Shown in pieces: positions 19,743 through 29,648 of a DNA stretch of 64,000 nucleotides. This stretch comes from Leptospira sp. WS39.C2 (lineage in GTDB: Bacteria > Spirochaetota > Leptospiria > Leptospirales > Leptospiraceae), in assembly GCF_040833965.1 (NCBI RefSeq), contig NZ_CP162142.1, forward strand, positions 558,001-622,000. The letters run 5' to 3'. Both the position numbers and the translations under genes were made by a program. The notes below the pieces were generated by a model, which made no database searches, had not been told where the DNA came from, and saw only the letters and a program-made list of their open reading frames with translations. Every line of letters starts with the position of its first letter. Positions within the stretch are counted from its first letter, which is position 1.

Positions 19743-20465
19743 TTACTTTTTCAAATAGTCTACTTTCTGTAATTCACCCATACGCCGTTTTGTTTCTTCC
19801 GAAACGGCCACCATACCCTTGTCAAGCGGTAAGTGCGCATAGTTTTCATACTTGATTACTTCTCCAAACACAACATTGATTTTTTTATACACCACTCTTC
19901 GTTTGATATCACACACTTCTTTTGGCATTCCCATAAAAGCGCGGACTAACGGAGGGATCGGGTAATCGGTGATGGTTTCTTCTTCGGGAATGATGACAGT
20001 CGGTAAAATATCGACCTTGTTACGCAAACTAAAGGCCGCAAACCCAGAGTGAAAATTAGCAAGTGGGGCTGAAAAATCATTCTGTACCATATAGTCATGG
20101 CCTTCTGGGAAAATGCCAAGGACATCTCCGTTTTTAAAGACCTGTTGCACCTTTTTGATACTTGCCATGGAGATATTCCCATCGATGGCCATAGGAATGG
20201 TTCCTGTTTTCTCTACGAGGTCTTTAAAGAGAGGGATCCTTGTTGTGTATTCTGCAGCAATCCAAGAGATAAATCTTGGAAACACAGAACCAATCACAAA
20301 TGGATCCATATCACTTCTATGATTACAGGTTAAGATGAGTTTTCCTGTCGGGACAATGTTATGGTACCCGTAGACCGTTGTGTTCACAGCCAAATTAAAA
20401 AACGGAGTCACAAACTTTTTGATGTTCTCAACGTTCTTTTTGACTTGGTCTACCGTATTTTCCAT
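19743..20465 (-). CDS. 1-acyl-glycerol-3-phosphate acyltransferase family protein (PlsC-like)
   Basis: The 240-residue protein has the PlsC/LPLAT motifs. NHRSDMDPF near residues 50-58 is the catalytic HX4D motif. FPEGHDYM near 119-126 stands where most members have FPEGTR, a deviation in the phosphate-binding motif. It also has the IPLFKDLVEKTGTIPMAID segment between them. It likely transfers fatty acyl groups to a lipid at the cytoplasmic face of the membrane. GGAG lies six bases before the ATG. The upstream hypothetical gene stops one base before it, so the pair is an operon. Confidence 0.85.
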   Translation of the reverse strand: MENTVDQVKKNVENIKKFVTPFFNLAVNTTVYGYHNIVPTGKLILTCNHRSDMDPFVIGSVFPRFISWIAAEYTTRIPLFKDLVEKTGTIPMAIDGNISMASIKKVQQVFKNGDVLGIFPEGHDYMVQNDFSAPLANFHSGFAAFSLRNKVDILPTVIIPEEETITDYPIPPLVRAFMGMPKEVCDIKRRVVYKKINVVFGEVIKYENYAHLPLDKGMVAVSEETKRRMGELQKVDYLKK

Positions 20466-20466
20466 T

Positions 20467-20757
20467 TCAATCTCCTAAGATCTTTTGCCACCAAGATTTG
20501 GAGGCATCACCACTGCTTGGTTTTCTCTGATCAGCATTCGGGTTTTCGCCAGACATTTCCCTTGGGTCACTTGTTTGTGCATTTTGCATCCGTCTTTTCC
20601 CAACATGGGGACTTGGGACGGTGCGTTTGATCTCCTCCAATTCTTTTTGGGCAGAGGCGTTAGACTTAATAAAGGCGCGGATTTCATCCCATTGGGGATC
20701 AAAATCATTTCCATACATGGCATAATTCATAAGATCAATACGATCAAAATCGGGCAT
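20467..20757 (-). CDS. Small hypothetical cytoplasmic protein
   Basis: From the ATG at 20757 the product has 96 residues: an N-terminal helical part (DFDRIDLMNYAMYGNDFDPQ, followed by an acidic helix) and a disordered, polar, proline- and serine-rich tail. No family is recognised; the N-terminal part recalls short regulatory or anti-sigma-like helical domains, which is weak. The reading frame is open to 20904 but the extra stretch is a hydrophobic sequence with no site supporting it. It is followed by the acyltransferase gene one base later. Confidence 0.5.
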   Translation of the reverse strand: MPDFDRIDLMNYAMYGNDFDPQWDEIRAFIKSNASAQKELEEIKRTVPSPHVGKRRMQNAQTSDPREMSGENPNADQRKPSSGDASKSWWQKILGD

Positions 20758-21018
20758 GTTCAAGATTGAAAGTGATGCCCGAACAAATTCAATCCAATTT
20801 TTATTTGGGCACTCTAGAATGAGGGAGTCCAATTCCGAAAATAATAAGGTGAGAGATAGAATCGAGTCGAAGAGACATAAGATCAAAAAAACAAACCAGA
20901 ACACAAACCCATTGCCTAAAAACGTAATTCCATTTCCGGTCCAACCGAATAAGGAGAAAATTTTCCATTTATGTGAAGATTTGTTTTGCGAACCGAACGA
21001 GGGAAAGGAAGCATAGAG

Positions 21019-21504
21019 ATGATGCCAAAACGAGTCTTGTTATTATTTTCTTTTTTCCTTTTGTTCCAAAATTCAATGTGTTTGAAACTTTGGATTGTTT
21101 CTGCCAAAATGCGAACTACAGAAGACGCAAGGGACAACAAATCCTACCAAAAAACGCGGAGTTTTCTCAAAGCGAAACAGTGGTTGGAATACAAACTAGA
21201 CCCAGAACTTTCAAAAATTGAATTCGAAAACCAAGATTTAGGCGAATTAAAAGGGATCGGCCTCATCAAATGTTACGTTCCTTATGGGATCGGAGAAGTG
21301 GACGCAAACGAACACGAATTTGAATACGTAATCAAGGTAAGGGACGGTCATGCAGAGATGCAGATCAACAAAATCTTTTCCTTCATCCGGGACCCAAATG
21401 ACATCATTTTGAATTATGGCCCAAAAAATGAGAAGGTGGCGAAGGTAACAATACGTTCTTGTTTTCGACCCTTACTCGATGATTTTTTCGAGTTTATCAA
21501 ATAA
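21019..21504 (+). CDS. Exported DUF4468-like protein
   Basis: The 161-residue protein has a signal peptide (RVLLLFSFFLLFQNSMCL). Its mature part resembles the DUF4468 family, which has a TBP-like fold: a helix with SFLKAKQWLEYKLD, a strand pair around LGELKGIGLIKCYV, and EFEYVIKVRDGHAEMQI. A cysteine at the end of the signal region could make it a lipoprotein, but the motif is not canonical. Starts at 21019 and 21022 are both plausible (ATGATG) after GGAAAGGAAG. The role is unknown. Confidence 0.6.
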   Translation: MMPKRVLLLFSFFLLFQNSMCLKLWIVSAKMRTTEDARDNKSYQKTRSFLKAKQWLEYKLDPELSKIEFENQDLGELKGIGLIKCYVPYGIGEVDANEHEFEYVIKVRDGHAEMQINKIFSFIRDPNDIILNYGPKNEKVAKVTIRSCFRPLLDDFFEFIK

Positions 21505-21514
21505 AATTTTTTGA

Positions 21515-21790
21515 TTAGTAACCGAGAGGATTGCCCACTGTGGAACCCGTGGAACCAAAAGTATTGGTTCCCGTAGGGGAATCAGTAAGACCATAATAAT
21601 TTAGGTTTTGGGAATTCCCATTTTGGATGGAAGAATTGGGAGTAGATTGGGACGAGCTGGAAGATGAATTTGCATTCGAATACCCATCGTCTTTGAGTAG
21701 GTCCAGAATATCTTGTGAGTTTACCAACTTGATTTCGTTACAGTTTGTGAATAACGAACTTAATATGAGTAAACCAAATACCAATCTCAT
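21515..21790 (-). CDS. Small Ser/Asn-rich lipoprotein
   Basis: The product of 91 residues (ATG at 21790; a GTG six bases upstream is possible) has a lipoprotein signal ending LFTNC. A low-complexity region of Ser, Asn, Gln, Thr and Gly follows (SNANSSSSSSQSTPNSS). It is probably membrane-anchored by lipid with a disordered surface-exposed tail. It is convergent with the DUF4468-like gene, the stops being about 10 bases apart. No function can be given. Confidence 0.6.
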   Translation of the reverse strand: MRLVFGLLILSSLFTNCNEIKLVNSQDILDLLKDDGYSNANSSSSSSQSTPNSSIQNGNSQNLNYYGLTDSPTGTNTFGSTGSTVGNPLGY

Positions 21791-21853
21791 ATTCACCAGT
21801 TTGACTCGTTTTCAAAATCCATTCAACCTTAAATTCCTATTTTTCCACTTAAA

Positions 21854-23428
21854 TCAAACAATTGGATAGGAGTAAATTTTCTCTTTGGATTCTCGTCCTT
21901 TGAGTTCATATTCACCTTCTAGTTGTAAATGGTTTCGGATGGATTCCGCGAGTAGGTTTGCTGTGTTTTCCGTGATCAGTAGGTTTTTTTGTAATCCTTT
22001 ACACAAACCTTCCACACGTGAAGCAGTGTTCACTGTATCTCCAATGACTGTAAACTCCATTCGGTTCATGGATCCAATATTTCCTACAAGTAAACTTCCT
22101 GTATGGATCCCAATTCCCATTTTGAGTTCTGTTAACCCTTCCTTTAGAAATTGTTGGTTGAGGACTTCTAAATTCCTTTGCATCTCGAGGGCAGTTTGGA
22201 AAGCACGATCCGCATGGTCTAACATTGGCATAGGTGTCCCAAATACAGCTAAGATGGCATCCCCAATAAATTTATTGATAAATCCACCATGGACTTCGAT
22301 GGCGTTACTCATTTCTTGGAAGTAACGATTGAGAATGTATAAAACTTCTTCAGGTGTCCTTTTTTCAGAGAGTTTTGTAAAATCCCTTAAATCGGAGAAC
22401 AAAATAGTTGCATCTACAACTTTGCCACCTAAACTATGTTCGTTGGAAAGAAGATAATCTCTTACACGTGGGTCCACAATTCTACCAAATGTATCTTTGA
22501 TCCTTTCTCTTTCGGCAAGTCCCTCTGCCATTTCATTTACTGCATCACCAAGAAGTCCAAGTTCATCTGAGCTAAAGATTGTAACTCTAGTATCAAACTT
22601 TTGATCTTTAATAAGTTCTGTCGCTTCCTCAATTTGATTGAGAGGGTGTTGTATACTGATGGCAAAAGTTACAGAAAATACAAAAGAAAAAAACAACATG
22701 ATGGCAATGACTTCAAATAATACATCCGTATGGATTAGATAGTGTAAGTGGAAAATATTATGATTTGTCCTTTGTAATAAACCAAAAATAAGTAATATGA
22801 TCGGAAATAAAGTAGAGGCAGTCCAAAATATGATTTGTTTTGTAACAATTGAAAATTGTTTTCCTGTTGCATACTTCCCAAGTCCTCCATCAGGGAATAC
22901 ACAAGGAATGATTAATGTTTTATTTAAAAAATTGGTTGTAGCATACGAAAAAGCAAAAGCAAAAAGTCCCCAAAAACCAAACAAAATGGTGACTGTCAAA
23001 ATACTTTGAGGAGGGGCAGCCGGAAACAATGTATCGATCCGAAATACTGATAAAAAGGTTGAAAACTCCCATCCGGTAAAGCCAAACAAACTAATGATCA
23101 TGGGAGAGTGGACTATCCGGTGGCGTGCTTTTTCTTCGGACAAGGTACTACATTTTTCTTTTTTAAAAAGATAATCAGCAACAGGTAGGCTGTAAAAAAA
23201 CAAAATGATTGTGATGATTGGAAATGGTGCCCAGGTTAATGCAAATAAGGTGAAGTCTTGTGTTGCAACTGTGGCTTCAAATAAAATCAAAAATTTTTCA
23301 GGTAAAAAAACAGAACTTGTGTAATTTGCAAAAATTAATGTGAATAAACAGGCAGAAAAAGGGACAATAAAATAGATGAGTAAAAACGCTAAAAACTGAA
23401 GTTTTTGTTTTGGTACCATGGCTTTCAT
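21854..23428 (-). CDS. Membrane adenylate/guanylate cyclase (class III) with HAMP domain
   Basis: The 524-residue protein has about six membrane helices in its first 260 residues, a HAMP linker (about 255-310) and a C-terminal class III cyclase domain (about 335-515). Key residues are intact: LFSDLRDFT has the first metal Asp; KFIGDAILAVFG has the adenine-type Lys and second metal Asp; VIGDTVNTASRVE has the transition-state Asn and Arg. It probably makes cAMP in response to a membrane signal. ATG at 23428 is used; a second ATG lies 9 bases in. It is an isolated gene next to a transporter gene. Confidence 0.9.
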   Translation of the reverse strand: MKAMVPKQKLQFLAFLLIYFIVPFSACLFTLIFANYTSSVFLPEKFLILFEATVATQDFTLFALTWAPFPIITIILFFYSLPVADYLFKKEKCSTLSEEKARHRIVHSPMIISLFGFTGWEFSTFLSVFRIDTLFPAAPPQSILTVTILFGFWGLFAFAFSYATTNFLNKTLIIPCVFPDGGLGKYATGKQFSIVTKQIIFWTASTLFPIILLIFGLLQRTNHNIFHLHYLIHTDVLFEVIAIMLFFSFVFSVTFAISIQHPLNQIEEATELIKDQKFDTRVTIFSSDELGLLGDAVNEMAEGLAERERIKDTFGRIVDPRVRDYLLSNEHSLGGKVVDATILFSDLRDFTKLSEKRTPEEVLYILNRYFQEMSNAIEVHGGFINKFIGDAILAVFGTPMPMLDHADRAFQTALEMQRNLEVLNQQFLKEGLTELKMGIGIHTGSLLVGNIGSMNRMEFTVIGDTVNTASRVEGLCKGLQKNLLITENTANLLAESIRNHLQLEGEYELKGRESKEKIYSYPIV

Positions 23429-23438
23429 ATAATAAGGA

Positions 23439-24821
23439 TCAATGGATCTTTTTCAATGTTCTTTTTGTTAAGATTCTTTGGACTTGGATGTGTTTTGCAT
23501 CCGTAAGTGGGAAAAATAAAAAGATTACAGAACCTAAGATAAAGAAAAACCCAACTCCTGGACCAAAGATTATTGCGAGTCGAAATCCAACCTCTTGTGT
23601 TTGGTTGGCTACACCATTTTGGAAACCAATGATATCGAGTAAAAAACCAGTGATGGCTATTCCAAACGCTTGTGAAAATTTTACACCCATCTTCCAAATA
23701 CCAAAGTAAAGTCCTTCTCGTTTTTCACCAGTTTTGTATTCATCATAATCCACAACATCGGTTAAAATGGAATCCATGATGAGAATAGATCCGGCAAAGA
23801 TCCCTCCAAAAAATGCAGCAATGAGAGGAGGTCTAAGCTCTCCATAAGGAAACAGCGGATACACGATGACAGTAAGAAGTCCTAAACCAAACACGCCAAA
23901 AAAAGCAGGGATTTTTTTTCCGATCCTTTTGGAAATCCATACCCAAAACCCAATGGATAACATCAATACAACAAAAAAAGGTAATAAAATATTGATAACC
24001 ACTTGTGATTCTTTTAAACCCAAACGGTATTCATAATAATATAAAGCAATCGCAGAATTAAAAGTTCTACCTATGGTTGCGATGACAAAAGCAAACAATA
24101 AAATGAGAAACATCTTGTTTTTTAAAACGGATCCAAAGGATAAAAAGAAAGGAAGTTGTTTGGACCTGTCTGCTTGGACATTATCTTTTCCTTTTGTCAC
24201 AAGGAATGTAATGATGGATGAGACAAGGATCACAAGGGAAACAATTTCTCCAGCAACCGTTCGTGAAGTGATGATGTTTTCTTTTGCACTTTCATCACCT
24301 AAAGACTGTAAAATGGCAGCGGGTACAATCATGCCGATTAACATGCCAATATTGCTAAAAAATAACCTCCATCCAAATACGGAAGTTCGTTCGTTTCTTT
24401 CAAAACTGAGTTCACCACCTAATGCAATATGAGGCACAGAAATGACAGTCATCGCTGTGTTCACCAAAAGGTATACACTAAGTAAATAAGCAAATTTTCC
24501 AAGTTGGGAAGAAATTTCAGGAGGAGAAAAGAGTAATAAGACTGATATGGATAATAAAATTCCTCCTATAAATATATAAGGCCTTCTCCTACCAAATCGA
24601 GTTTTTGTTTGGTCGGAAATCCTACCCATTAGTGGATCACTAATTGCATCCCAAATGACCGAAATTGATAAAGCAATTCCTGCTAAACTAGAATTCAAAC
24701 CAATAATTTCTGTATAGTATTTGAGCAAATAAATTTGAGTAAATAGTTGAACGGCTGTTATGCCCGTTTCAGCAAACCCATATCCCATTTTGACGGGAAG
24801 TTTTAATTTAGAATGGTTCAT
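23439..24821 (-). CDS. GPH-family (MelB-like) sugar:cation symporter
   Basis: The 460-residue membrane protein has about 12 helices and the pattern of the glycoside-pentoside-hexuronide symporters. GYGFAETGITAVQLFTQIY opens it; WDAISDPLMGRISDQTKTRF near residues 56-75 contains the two conserved Asp of the cation site; GRRRPYIFIGG follows. It would take up a sugar or similar solute with a cation. GGAAA lies about eight bases before the ATG. It is 10 bases upstream of the cyclase gene on the same strand, so an operon is possible. The substrate is unknown. Confidence 0.85.
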   Translation of the reverse strand: MNHSKLKLPVKMGYGFAETGITAVQLFTQIYLLKYYTEIIGLNSSLAGIALSISVIWDAISDPLMGRISDQTKTRFGRRRPYIFIGGILLSISVLLLFSPPEISSQLGKFAYLLSVYLLVNTAMTVISVPHIALGGELSFERNERTSVFGWRLFFSNIGMLIGMIVPAAILQSLGDESAKENIITSRTVAGEIVSLVILVSSIITFLVTKGKDNVQADRSKQLPFFLSFGSVLKNKMFLILLFAFVIATIGRTFNSAIALYYYEYRLGLKESQVVINILLPFFVVLMLSIGFWVWISKRIGKKIPAFFGVFGLGLLTVIVYPLFPYGELRPPLIAAFFGGIFAGSILIMDSILTDVVDYDEYKTGEKREGLYFGIWKMGVKFSQAFGIAITGFLLDIIGFQNGVANQTQEVGFRLAIIFGPGVGFFFILGSVIFLFFPLTDAKHIQVQRILTKRTLKKIH

Positions 24822-24923
24822 TCATGTTTCCAAGTATTGGACGGTTCGAACTATGTTTTTTTAAGAAATAAATTGGAAATTAGAGCCAAACGCAAGATGG
24901 ATTTGAATCTTTTCTTATTTTGT

Positions 24924-26723
24924 TCAATTCCTTTCGTATGAGATACGGATAATAGATAAATCGTCGATCACTTGGCCAAGAGAATCTATGTTTTGGATGA
25001 TGGTTTCCAAATCACCCTTCGTGTGTTCCACAATTTCCAAAAAGTTATCATCTTCGGATAATACTTCCCATTCCCCATCGCGGTTTTTGGTCAATAAATC
25101 ATCTTTTCCATCGGAACCAATCAAAAGAACGTCACTCGGTTTGAGTTGGAATTGGTTTACTTCTGTAATCGGGAATGCTCCCAATGTGCCCAATTTACGA
25201 TAGGAAACAATTGGAAACAAAAAGTTTGCCTTTCCATTTCGATACAACACTAATAAGGGATGTTCGGCATTGAGAAAATAGAGTTTTCCTGAAGATTCTT
25301 CAATAAGACCCATACTGAGTGATACTAACATGGTTCCATCAAAGGTTTCAAAAATTAATTGTAACTCTTGTAAATTAGATCGGAGCCAATCCTCGGGACT
25401 CAGGTTTTTGAAACCTGGGTCAGTTTTGGTCCTTTGTACAATGGATTGGAAAACCGATCCAAATACCAATGCACCGCCCGCACCTTGCATTGATTTTCCC
25501 ATTGCATCCGCATTGACAAATAATAAAAATTTAGAGTCTTTCAGATAAATTGTATGTGATATGTTGATATCACCACCGATCTCATATTTTTTATTTTTAA
25601 ATTCAAAGGATTTCTTTTGGCGGAGGAAATGTTCAACAACGAATGAATCACTTTTGATATCTTTGATTACAAATGGATTAAGGAGTTGGTATATTAAATA
25701 ATAATCTCCATCCTGTTGGATTTTTAATTTGCTGATGTCGATGAGGGATTGATTCAATTCGTCAGTCCTCAAAGTAACCTTTTCTTCTAATCCTTCATTT
25801 AAATTTCTGATTTCTTTGTACATGTTTTTTAAAGTACCGATGACAGAATTTAAATAGAAGGCTTGTTTGGCGAAATCATCACTTGATTTTGGAGTTACGA
25901 TTACATCAAAATTTCCTTTTGCCAATTCTCCAAGTGATCGGCTAGTTTCATTTAGTCCTTCATTCACTGACTTAGCTACTACATAGGAACATACAATGAG
26001 TGGGATAACAAAAATAAAGGATACAGTGACAATTGGGATCATTGGATCCTCCACTGCGATTTCACCAGTTGCTAATGAATATAAAATATAAGAGAATACC
26101 ACAAAAGGAAGTATAGCCAAACTAAAAAATGCAACAAGGATCCTTGTGAAGTAGTTAAATTTTGGAATATCTTTTTCTTGTAGTTCTATGTTTTTGAATT
26201 GTGGGAGATCAAATAGATTTCGGATTGCACTTTCGCTAATAAAATAATAAGTCACAAACGAAATGGGAGCAATCATGACAAAGGTAAAGATTGCTGAACG
26301 TGCAACGGAAGGAGTGTATGCAACCAAATAAAAAAATAGTAAACTAATCGGTATAACACCGGATAACCAACGTATGACAATGATGATTGCTTCAATCAAA
26401 GGGTATCGAAAGAGAAATATTTTTACAGACTTTGCATATTCTATTTCTTCTGACGTGAGAGGTTTTGAAACATCCAAGGGGAGTTTCATTTTTTCGATTT
26501 TGGCGAAAAGATACTTTAAAAGTAAATGGCGAATGAAAGTTCCTAATAATCCAATCCCAGTTGCAAATACGAGACATAAGGCGATAAAGATCTTCCAATG
26601 GTTTGGTTCCATCTTTTGGGTGATGATGGCGTAATAAACTGCGAAAGGTACAGGAACGGTATGTGTAAAAGCCTCAAGTTTTAAAGTTAAGTCCCAGAAT
26701 AAAGTTTTCCTGTTCATGATCAT
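24924..26723 (-). CDS. Membrane SpoIIE-type (PP2C) serine phosphatase with HAMP domain
   Basis: The 599-residue protein has an N-terminal membrane region with several helices (about residues 18-260), a HAMP-like linker (about 262-315), a coiled coil and a C-terminal SpoIIE phosphatase domain. Metal-binding acids appear in NADAMGKSMQGAGG near residue 402, LIGSDGKDDL near 537 and VIDDLSIIRI near 584. Such proteins usually act on phosphorylated anti-anti-sigma factors in partner-switching. The start is ATG 26723 or the second Met six bases in. No sigma-regulator gene lies next to it. Confidence 0.87.
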   Translation of the reverse strand: MIMNRKTLFWDLTLKLEAFTHTVPVPFAVYYAIITQKMEPNHWKIFIALCLVFATGIGLLGTFIRHLLLKYLFAKIEKMKLPLDVSKPLTSEEIEYAKSVKIFLFRYPLIEAIIIVIRWLSGVIPISLLFFYLVAYTPSVARSAIFTFVMIAPISFVTYYFISESAIRNLFDLPQFKNIELQEKDIPKFNYFTRILVAFFSLAILPFVVFSYILYSLATGEIAVEDPMIPIVTVSFIFVIPLIVCSYVVAKSVNEGLNETSRSLGELAKGNFDVIVTPKSSDDFAKQAFYLNSVIGTLKNMYKEIRNLNEGLEEKVTLRTDELNQSLIDISKLKIQQDGDYYLIYQLLNPFVIKDIKSDSFVVEHFLRQKKSFEFKNKKYEIGGDINISHTIYLKDSKFLLFVNADAMGKSMQGAGGALVFGSVFQSIVQRTKTDPGFKNLSPEDWLRSNLQELQLIFETFDGTMLVSLSMGLIEESSGKLYFLNAEHPLLVLYRNGKANFLFPIVSYRKLGTLGAFPITEVNQFQLKPSDVLLIGSDGKDDLLTKNRDGEWEVLSEDDNFLEIVEHTKGDLETIIQNIDSLGQVIDDLSIIRISYERN

Positions 26724-27412
26724 TATGGTGTTATTGATTCACTAAGGACGATACTATATCACAGTATTTAAATCAAGACATTCGGAAATTTTAATCTTCG
26801 GATCGGTTTCCATTTTTTTTATTCGTTCTGTTTTGTTTGAGAATCGCTATTGCCATTCATTTTAGATTCTTTCGACCTTTTGTAGGTTCCTTTTTCCAAT
26901 CAACAAGCCTGACTTTCTTTATGGAAGATGAGCTAAAGGTTGTATTACATTCATGAAATTTAAACATAATTTGAATTCTTTTGTATTTGTTTTTGATCCT
27001 AGTAGTTTGGAATCTTTCTACTACTCCAACTCAAAAGTTTCCTATCGGGAGAAACTATTTTGAATACAAAATTCACCCAAATACAACTACCAAGTAGGAA
27101 ACAGGTCTCACTCGTGATACATAATACTAAAAATAACAGACATTCGCTTATGTTTCCTCATTTTGGATGGATGCCATAAATTTGGCAAATGGGAATGGAA
27201 TCAAATTTGTAAATGTTTCCTATAGGATTTTAGAGGTAAAAATATAGTTTTAAATATGAAGAATTTTGAATATCAGAAGAAAAATTAATTGAAAATAACA
27301 GTTGTCAAGCCATGGAATCAGAAACATTCTTATAATGATTCTATTTTGCTTGCTAATTAGGATCTTTATCTAAATAATTTCTCCAACACATATATATTGG
27401 AACCAAACATTC
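26724..27412. other. Long intergenic region with no gene found
   Basis: These 689 bases lie between the divergent SpoIIE-phosphatase and chemoreceptor genes. I see no open reading frame of note, repeat or convincing promoter. A TATAAT stands at 27331-27336 but lacks a good -35 at usual spacing. Both neighbours' promoters should lie here. Confidence 0.6.
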
Positions 27413-29104
27413 GTGCGTAAAAATCTACCCATCACCAATCATGAAGTGGAATTCAAAGAAGGGACCAAAATCACTTCCAAAACGGATTTAAAAGGTATCA
27501 TCACGTATGTGAATGAAGACTTTCTCAAGATCAGTGGATTTACCCAACAAGAACTCATTGGCCAACCACATAATCTCATCCGCCATCCAGAGATGCCGCA
27601 GGAAGCATTTTTTGATTTATGGGAAACAGTAAAATCACAAAACTCATGGGTAGGTCTTGTCAAAAATCGGTGTAAAAATGGCGACCATTATTGGGTAGAT
27701 GCAAACGTTTCTCCGATCTATGAAGATGGAAAACACATTGGGTATATGTCTGTTCGGACTAAGGCTACAAAAGAACAGATTGCCAAAGCAGAAATCCTTT
27801 ATGCAAAGATGAGGGATGGTAAGTGGAAAGAACCAACAAAAAAAGGATTGTTGTCGGGAATTTCTTCTTTGTCTATTTATCTTGTGCAATCATTCATTGG
27901 TTTTCTTGTATTACTTCTATTTGCTTTTTCAGGTTTATCAAACCAACAAATGATTTCAAAACCTTTGTTATATGGATTTGGAATTATATTATTTTCGATT
28001 ACTTTTGTATTCGGATTGTGGAAAATCAAACACAACAGACATTCCTTTTTGAAAGTGATTGAATATTTGAAGAACTTATACCAAGGACGTTTGAAATTTG
28101 ATGTTGAGTTAGAAAATGGTGGGGATTACGCCGAAGTTTTACAACTGATTAAAAAAACACAGTTTGAATTCCGAGGAATGATCTCACAACTCATAGGGAA
28201 TGCTGAAATTGTTAAAACTCAAATTAAGGGTCTAACAAAAGCAGTGGAACACATACATGTTGCGTTTAATGAATTATCACTTGCTATGCATTCCCTTGCG
28301 GAATCAAGTAATGTGACTAGAGAAAGTTCAGAAAGTATTTTCCATCAAATGGATGCTTTGAACCATCTCATCCAAAGCATTCGTTCAGAATCGATAGCTG
28401 TCAAATTGGAATCAACCACTGCCCATCAGATTGCCATGGAAGGGAAAAATCGGTCTGATACAGCAATGACACAATTTTTTAAGGCAAAAAATCAGATCTT
28501 TAAAACTTCGGAAACAATCAAAGATTTGGGTGAAAAAACAAAAGCAATTCGTAAGATCACGGAAACAATTGCAGCAATCTCAGAAAAGACCAACTTGCTT
28601 TCGTTAAATGCATCGATTGAATCGGCAAGAGCAGGTGACTCTGGAAAGGGTTTTGCCGTTGTTGCTGGTGAAGTGGGACTACTAGCAGAACAATCCAAAA
28701 AATCTGCAAAAGAGATTTCTGTTTTTATCAATGAACTCACAAACAAAATTTTACAAACCGTTGCAGATATCGAGGAAGGTTTAACTGAAGTAGAACTTGG
28801 TTCGAATGAATTTGAAACAGTTCAATCAGAGATGGAAAAAATCTTAATCAATTCAGAAGGCACAAAGGCAAGTTCTGAAAAAATCAGTAGTTCAACGGAA
28901 GGAACTCAAGACAAATCCAAAACAGTTCTTATCAATATGGAAAAAATCCAAAACCAGTTGACACATACTTCATCCATTGTGGAAGAATTGTCGGCAGCGG
29001 CCGAAGAACAAAAACAAACTGTCGCAGCGATTGAGGAATCGATTTCAAATTTAGATAAAGTAGCGGACAGACTAGATTCCGTTGCCTTCCGATTTCAGTT
29101 TTAA
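27413..29104 (+). CDS. Aer-like methyl-accepting chemotaxis protein with N-terminal PAS domain
   Basis: The 563-residue protein begins with GTG. It has a PAS domain at about residues 10-125 ([16 protein letters not shown], then [18 protein letters not shown]), two membrane helices (about 147-170 and 183-205), a HAMP-like part and a chemoreceptor signalling domain. The hairpin tip near residues 398-420 ([20 protein letters not shown]) is the kinase-coupling region. The PAS pattern is that of Aer, which senses redox state through FAD, so energy or oxygen taxis is likely. There is no ligand-binding periplasmic domain. An OsmC gene follows 10 bases later. Confidence 0.92.
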   Translation: MRKNLPITNHEVEFKEGTKITSKTDLKGIITYVNEDFLKISGFTQQELIGQPHNLIRHPEMPQEAFFDLWETVKSQNSWVGLVKNRCKNGDHYWVDANVSPIYEDGKHIGYMSVRTKATKEQIAKAEILYAKMRDGKWKEPTKKGLLSGISSLSIYLVQSFIGFLVLLLFAFSGLSNQQMISKPLLYGFGIILFSITFVFGLWKIKHNRHSFLKVIEYLKNLYQGRLKFDVELENGGDYAEVLQLIKKTQFEFRGMISQLIGNAEIVKTQIKGLTKAVEHIHVAFNELSLAMHSLAESSNVTRESSESIFHQMDALNHLIQSIRSESIAVKLESTTAHQIAMEGKNRSDTAMTQFFKAKNQIFKTSETIKDLGEKTKAIRKITETIAAISEKTNLLSLNASIESARAGDSGKGFAVVAGEVGLLAEQSKKSAKEISVFINELTNKILQTVADIEEGLTEVELGSNEFETVQSEMEKILINSEGTKASSEKISSSTEGTQDKSKTVLINMEKIQNQLTHTSSIVEELSAAAEEQKQTVAAIEESISNLDKVADRLDSVAFRFQF

Positions 29105-29114
29105 GGTGATTTAA

Positions 29115-29546
29115 ATGTCCGATGTAATTCAAAGTGGGAAACAAAAAATGAATTTCCATGTGGAAACTGTCAGAGTGGATTCCCATTCGAGTTTATCTCG
29201 GTGTAAATCGGCTGAAATTGTATTGGATACAGATTTGGCGGGAAATCCAAATGCTTTGAATCCTGCGGAGTTATTACTTTCTGCACTTTCTGCCTGCATT
29301 ATCAAGGGAGTCGAAAGAGTGGCTCCTATCCTTCATTTTCAAATGAAAGGGATCCAAGTGATCGTAGATGGAATCAGGCAAGATGTTCCACCTAAAATGG
29401 AATTCATTCGTTATACAGTAATTGTGGACACAGAAGAATCAGATGAACGTTTGCATCTGTTACACGAAAATATCAAAAAATATGGAACTGTCTTTAATAC
29501 CATTGCACCTGGTACTGATTTGGCTGGTGAGATTCGAAGAAAATAA
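29115..29546 (+). CDS. OsmC-family protein
   Basis: The 143-residue cytoplasmic protein has the OsmC fold: a beta-rich start and NPAELLLSALSACIIKGVERVA near residues 54-75, with the peroxidatic cysteine. Family members reduce organic hydroperoxides using two cysteines. Here the region that normally supplies the second cysteine reads ENIKKYGTVFNTIAPG and has none, so classical Ohr/OsmC chemistry is doubtful. AAGGTGA precedes the ATG. It lies 10 bases after the chemoreceptor gene, and a terminator follows, so the two form an operon; a redox sensor next to a redox protein is a sensible pairing. Confidence 0.85.
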   Translation: MSDVIQSGKQKMNFHVETVRVDSHSSLSRCKSAEIVLDTDLAGNPNALNPAELLLSALSACIIKGVERVAPILHFQMKGIQVIVDGIRQDVPPKMEFIRYTVIVDTEESDERLHLLHENIKKYGTVFNTIAPGTDLAGEIRRK

Positions 29547-29570
29547 AAAACCCAAAGTTGCCTTTGGGTT
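29544..29570. terminator. Bidirectional hairpin terminator
   Basis: AACCCAAAG (29549-29557) pairs with CTTTGGGTT (29562-29570) over a 4-base loop. The minus strand has a T-run beyond it, the plus strand a shorter one. It separates the convergent OsmC gene and the membrane-protein gene at 29649. Confidence 0.75.
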
Positions 29571-29648
29571 TCGCCATTCAAATTACAGTTTGAATTAAAT
29601 CAGAATAGGAGTTAGTCGAAACCTTGCCTGTCTGATCATTTTAAATGT

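Noticed and set aside
20758..20904. N-terminal extension of the small hypothetical protein upstream of the acyltransferase
   Set aside because: It would add a hydrophobic stretch without a ribosome-binding site; the shorter start gives a consistent soluble protein.
27302..27336. TTGTCA and TATAAT before the PAS chemoreceptor gene as a promoter
   Set aside because: The 23-base spacing is too long for sigma-70, and no other -35 fits.
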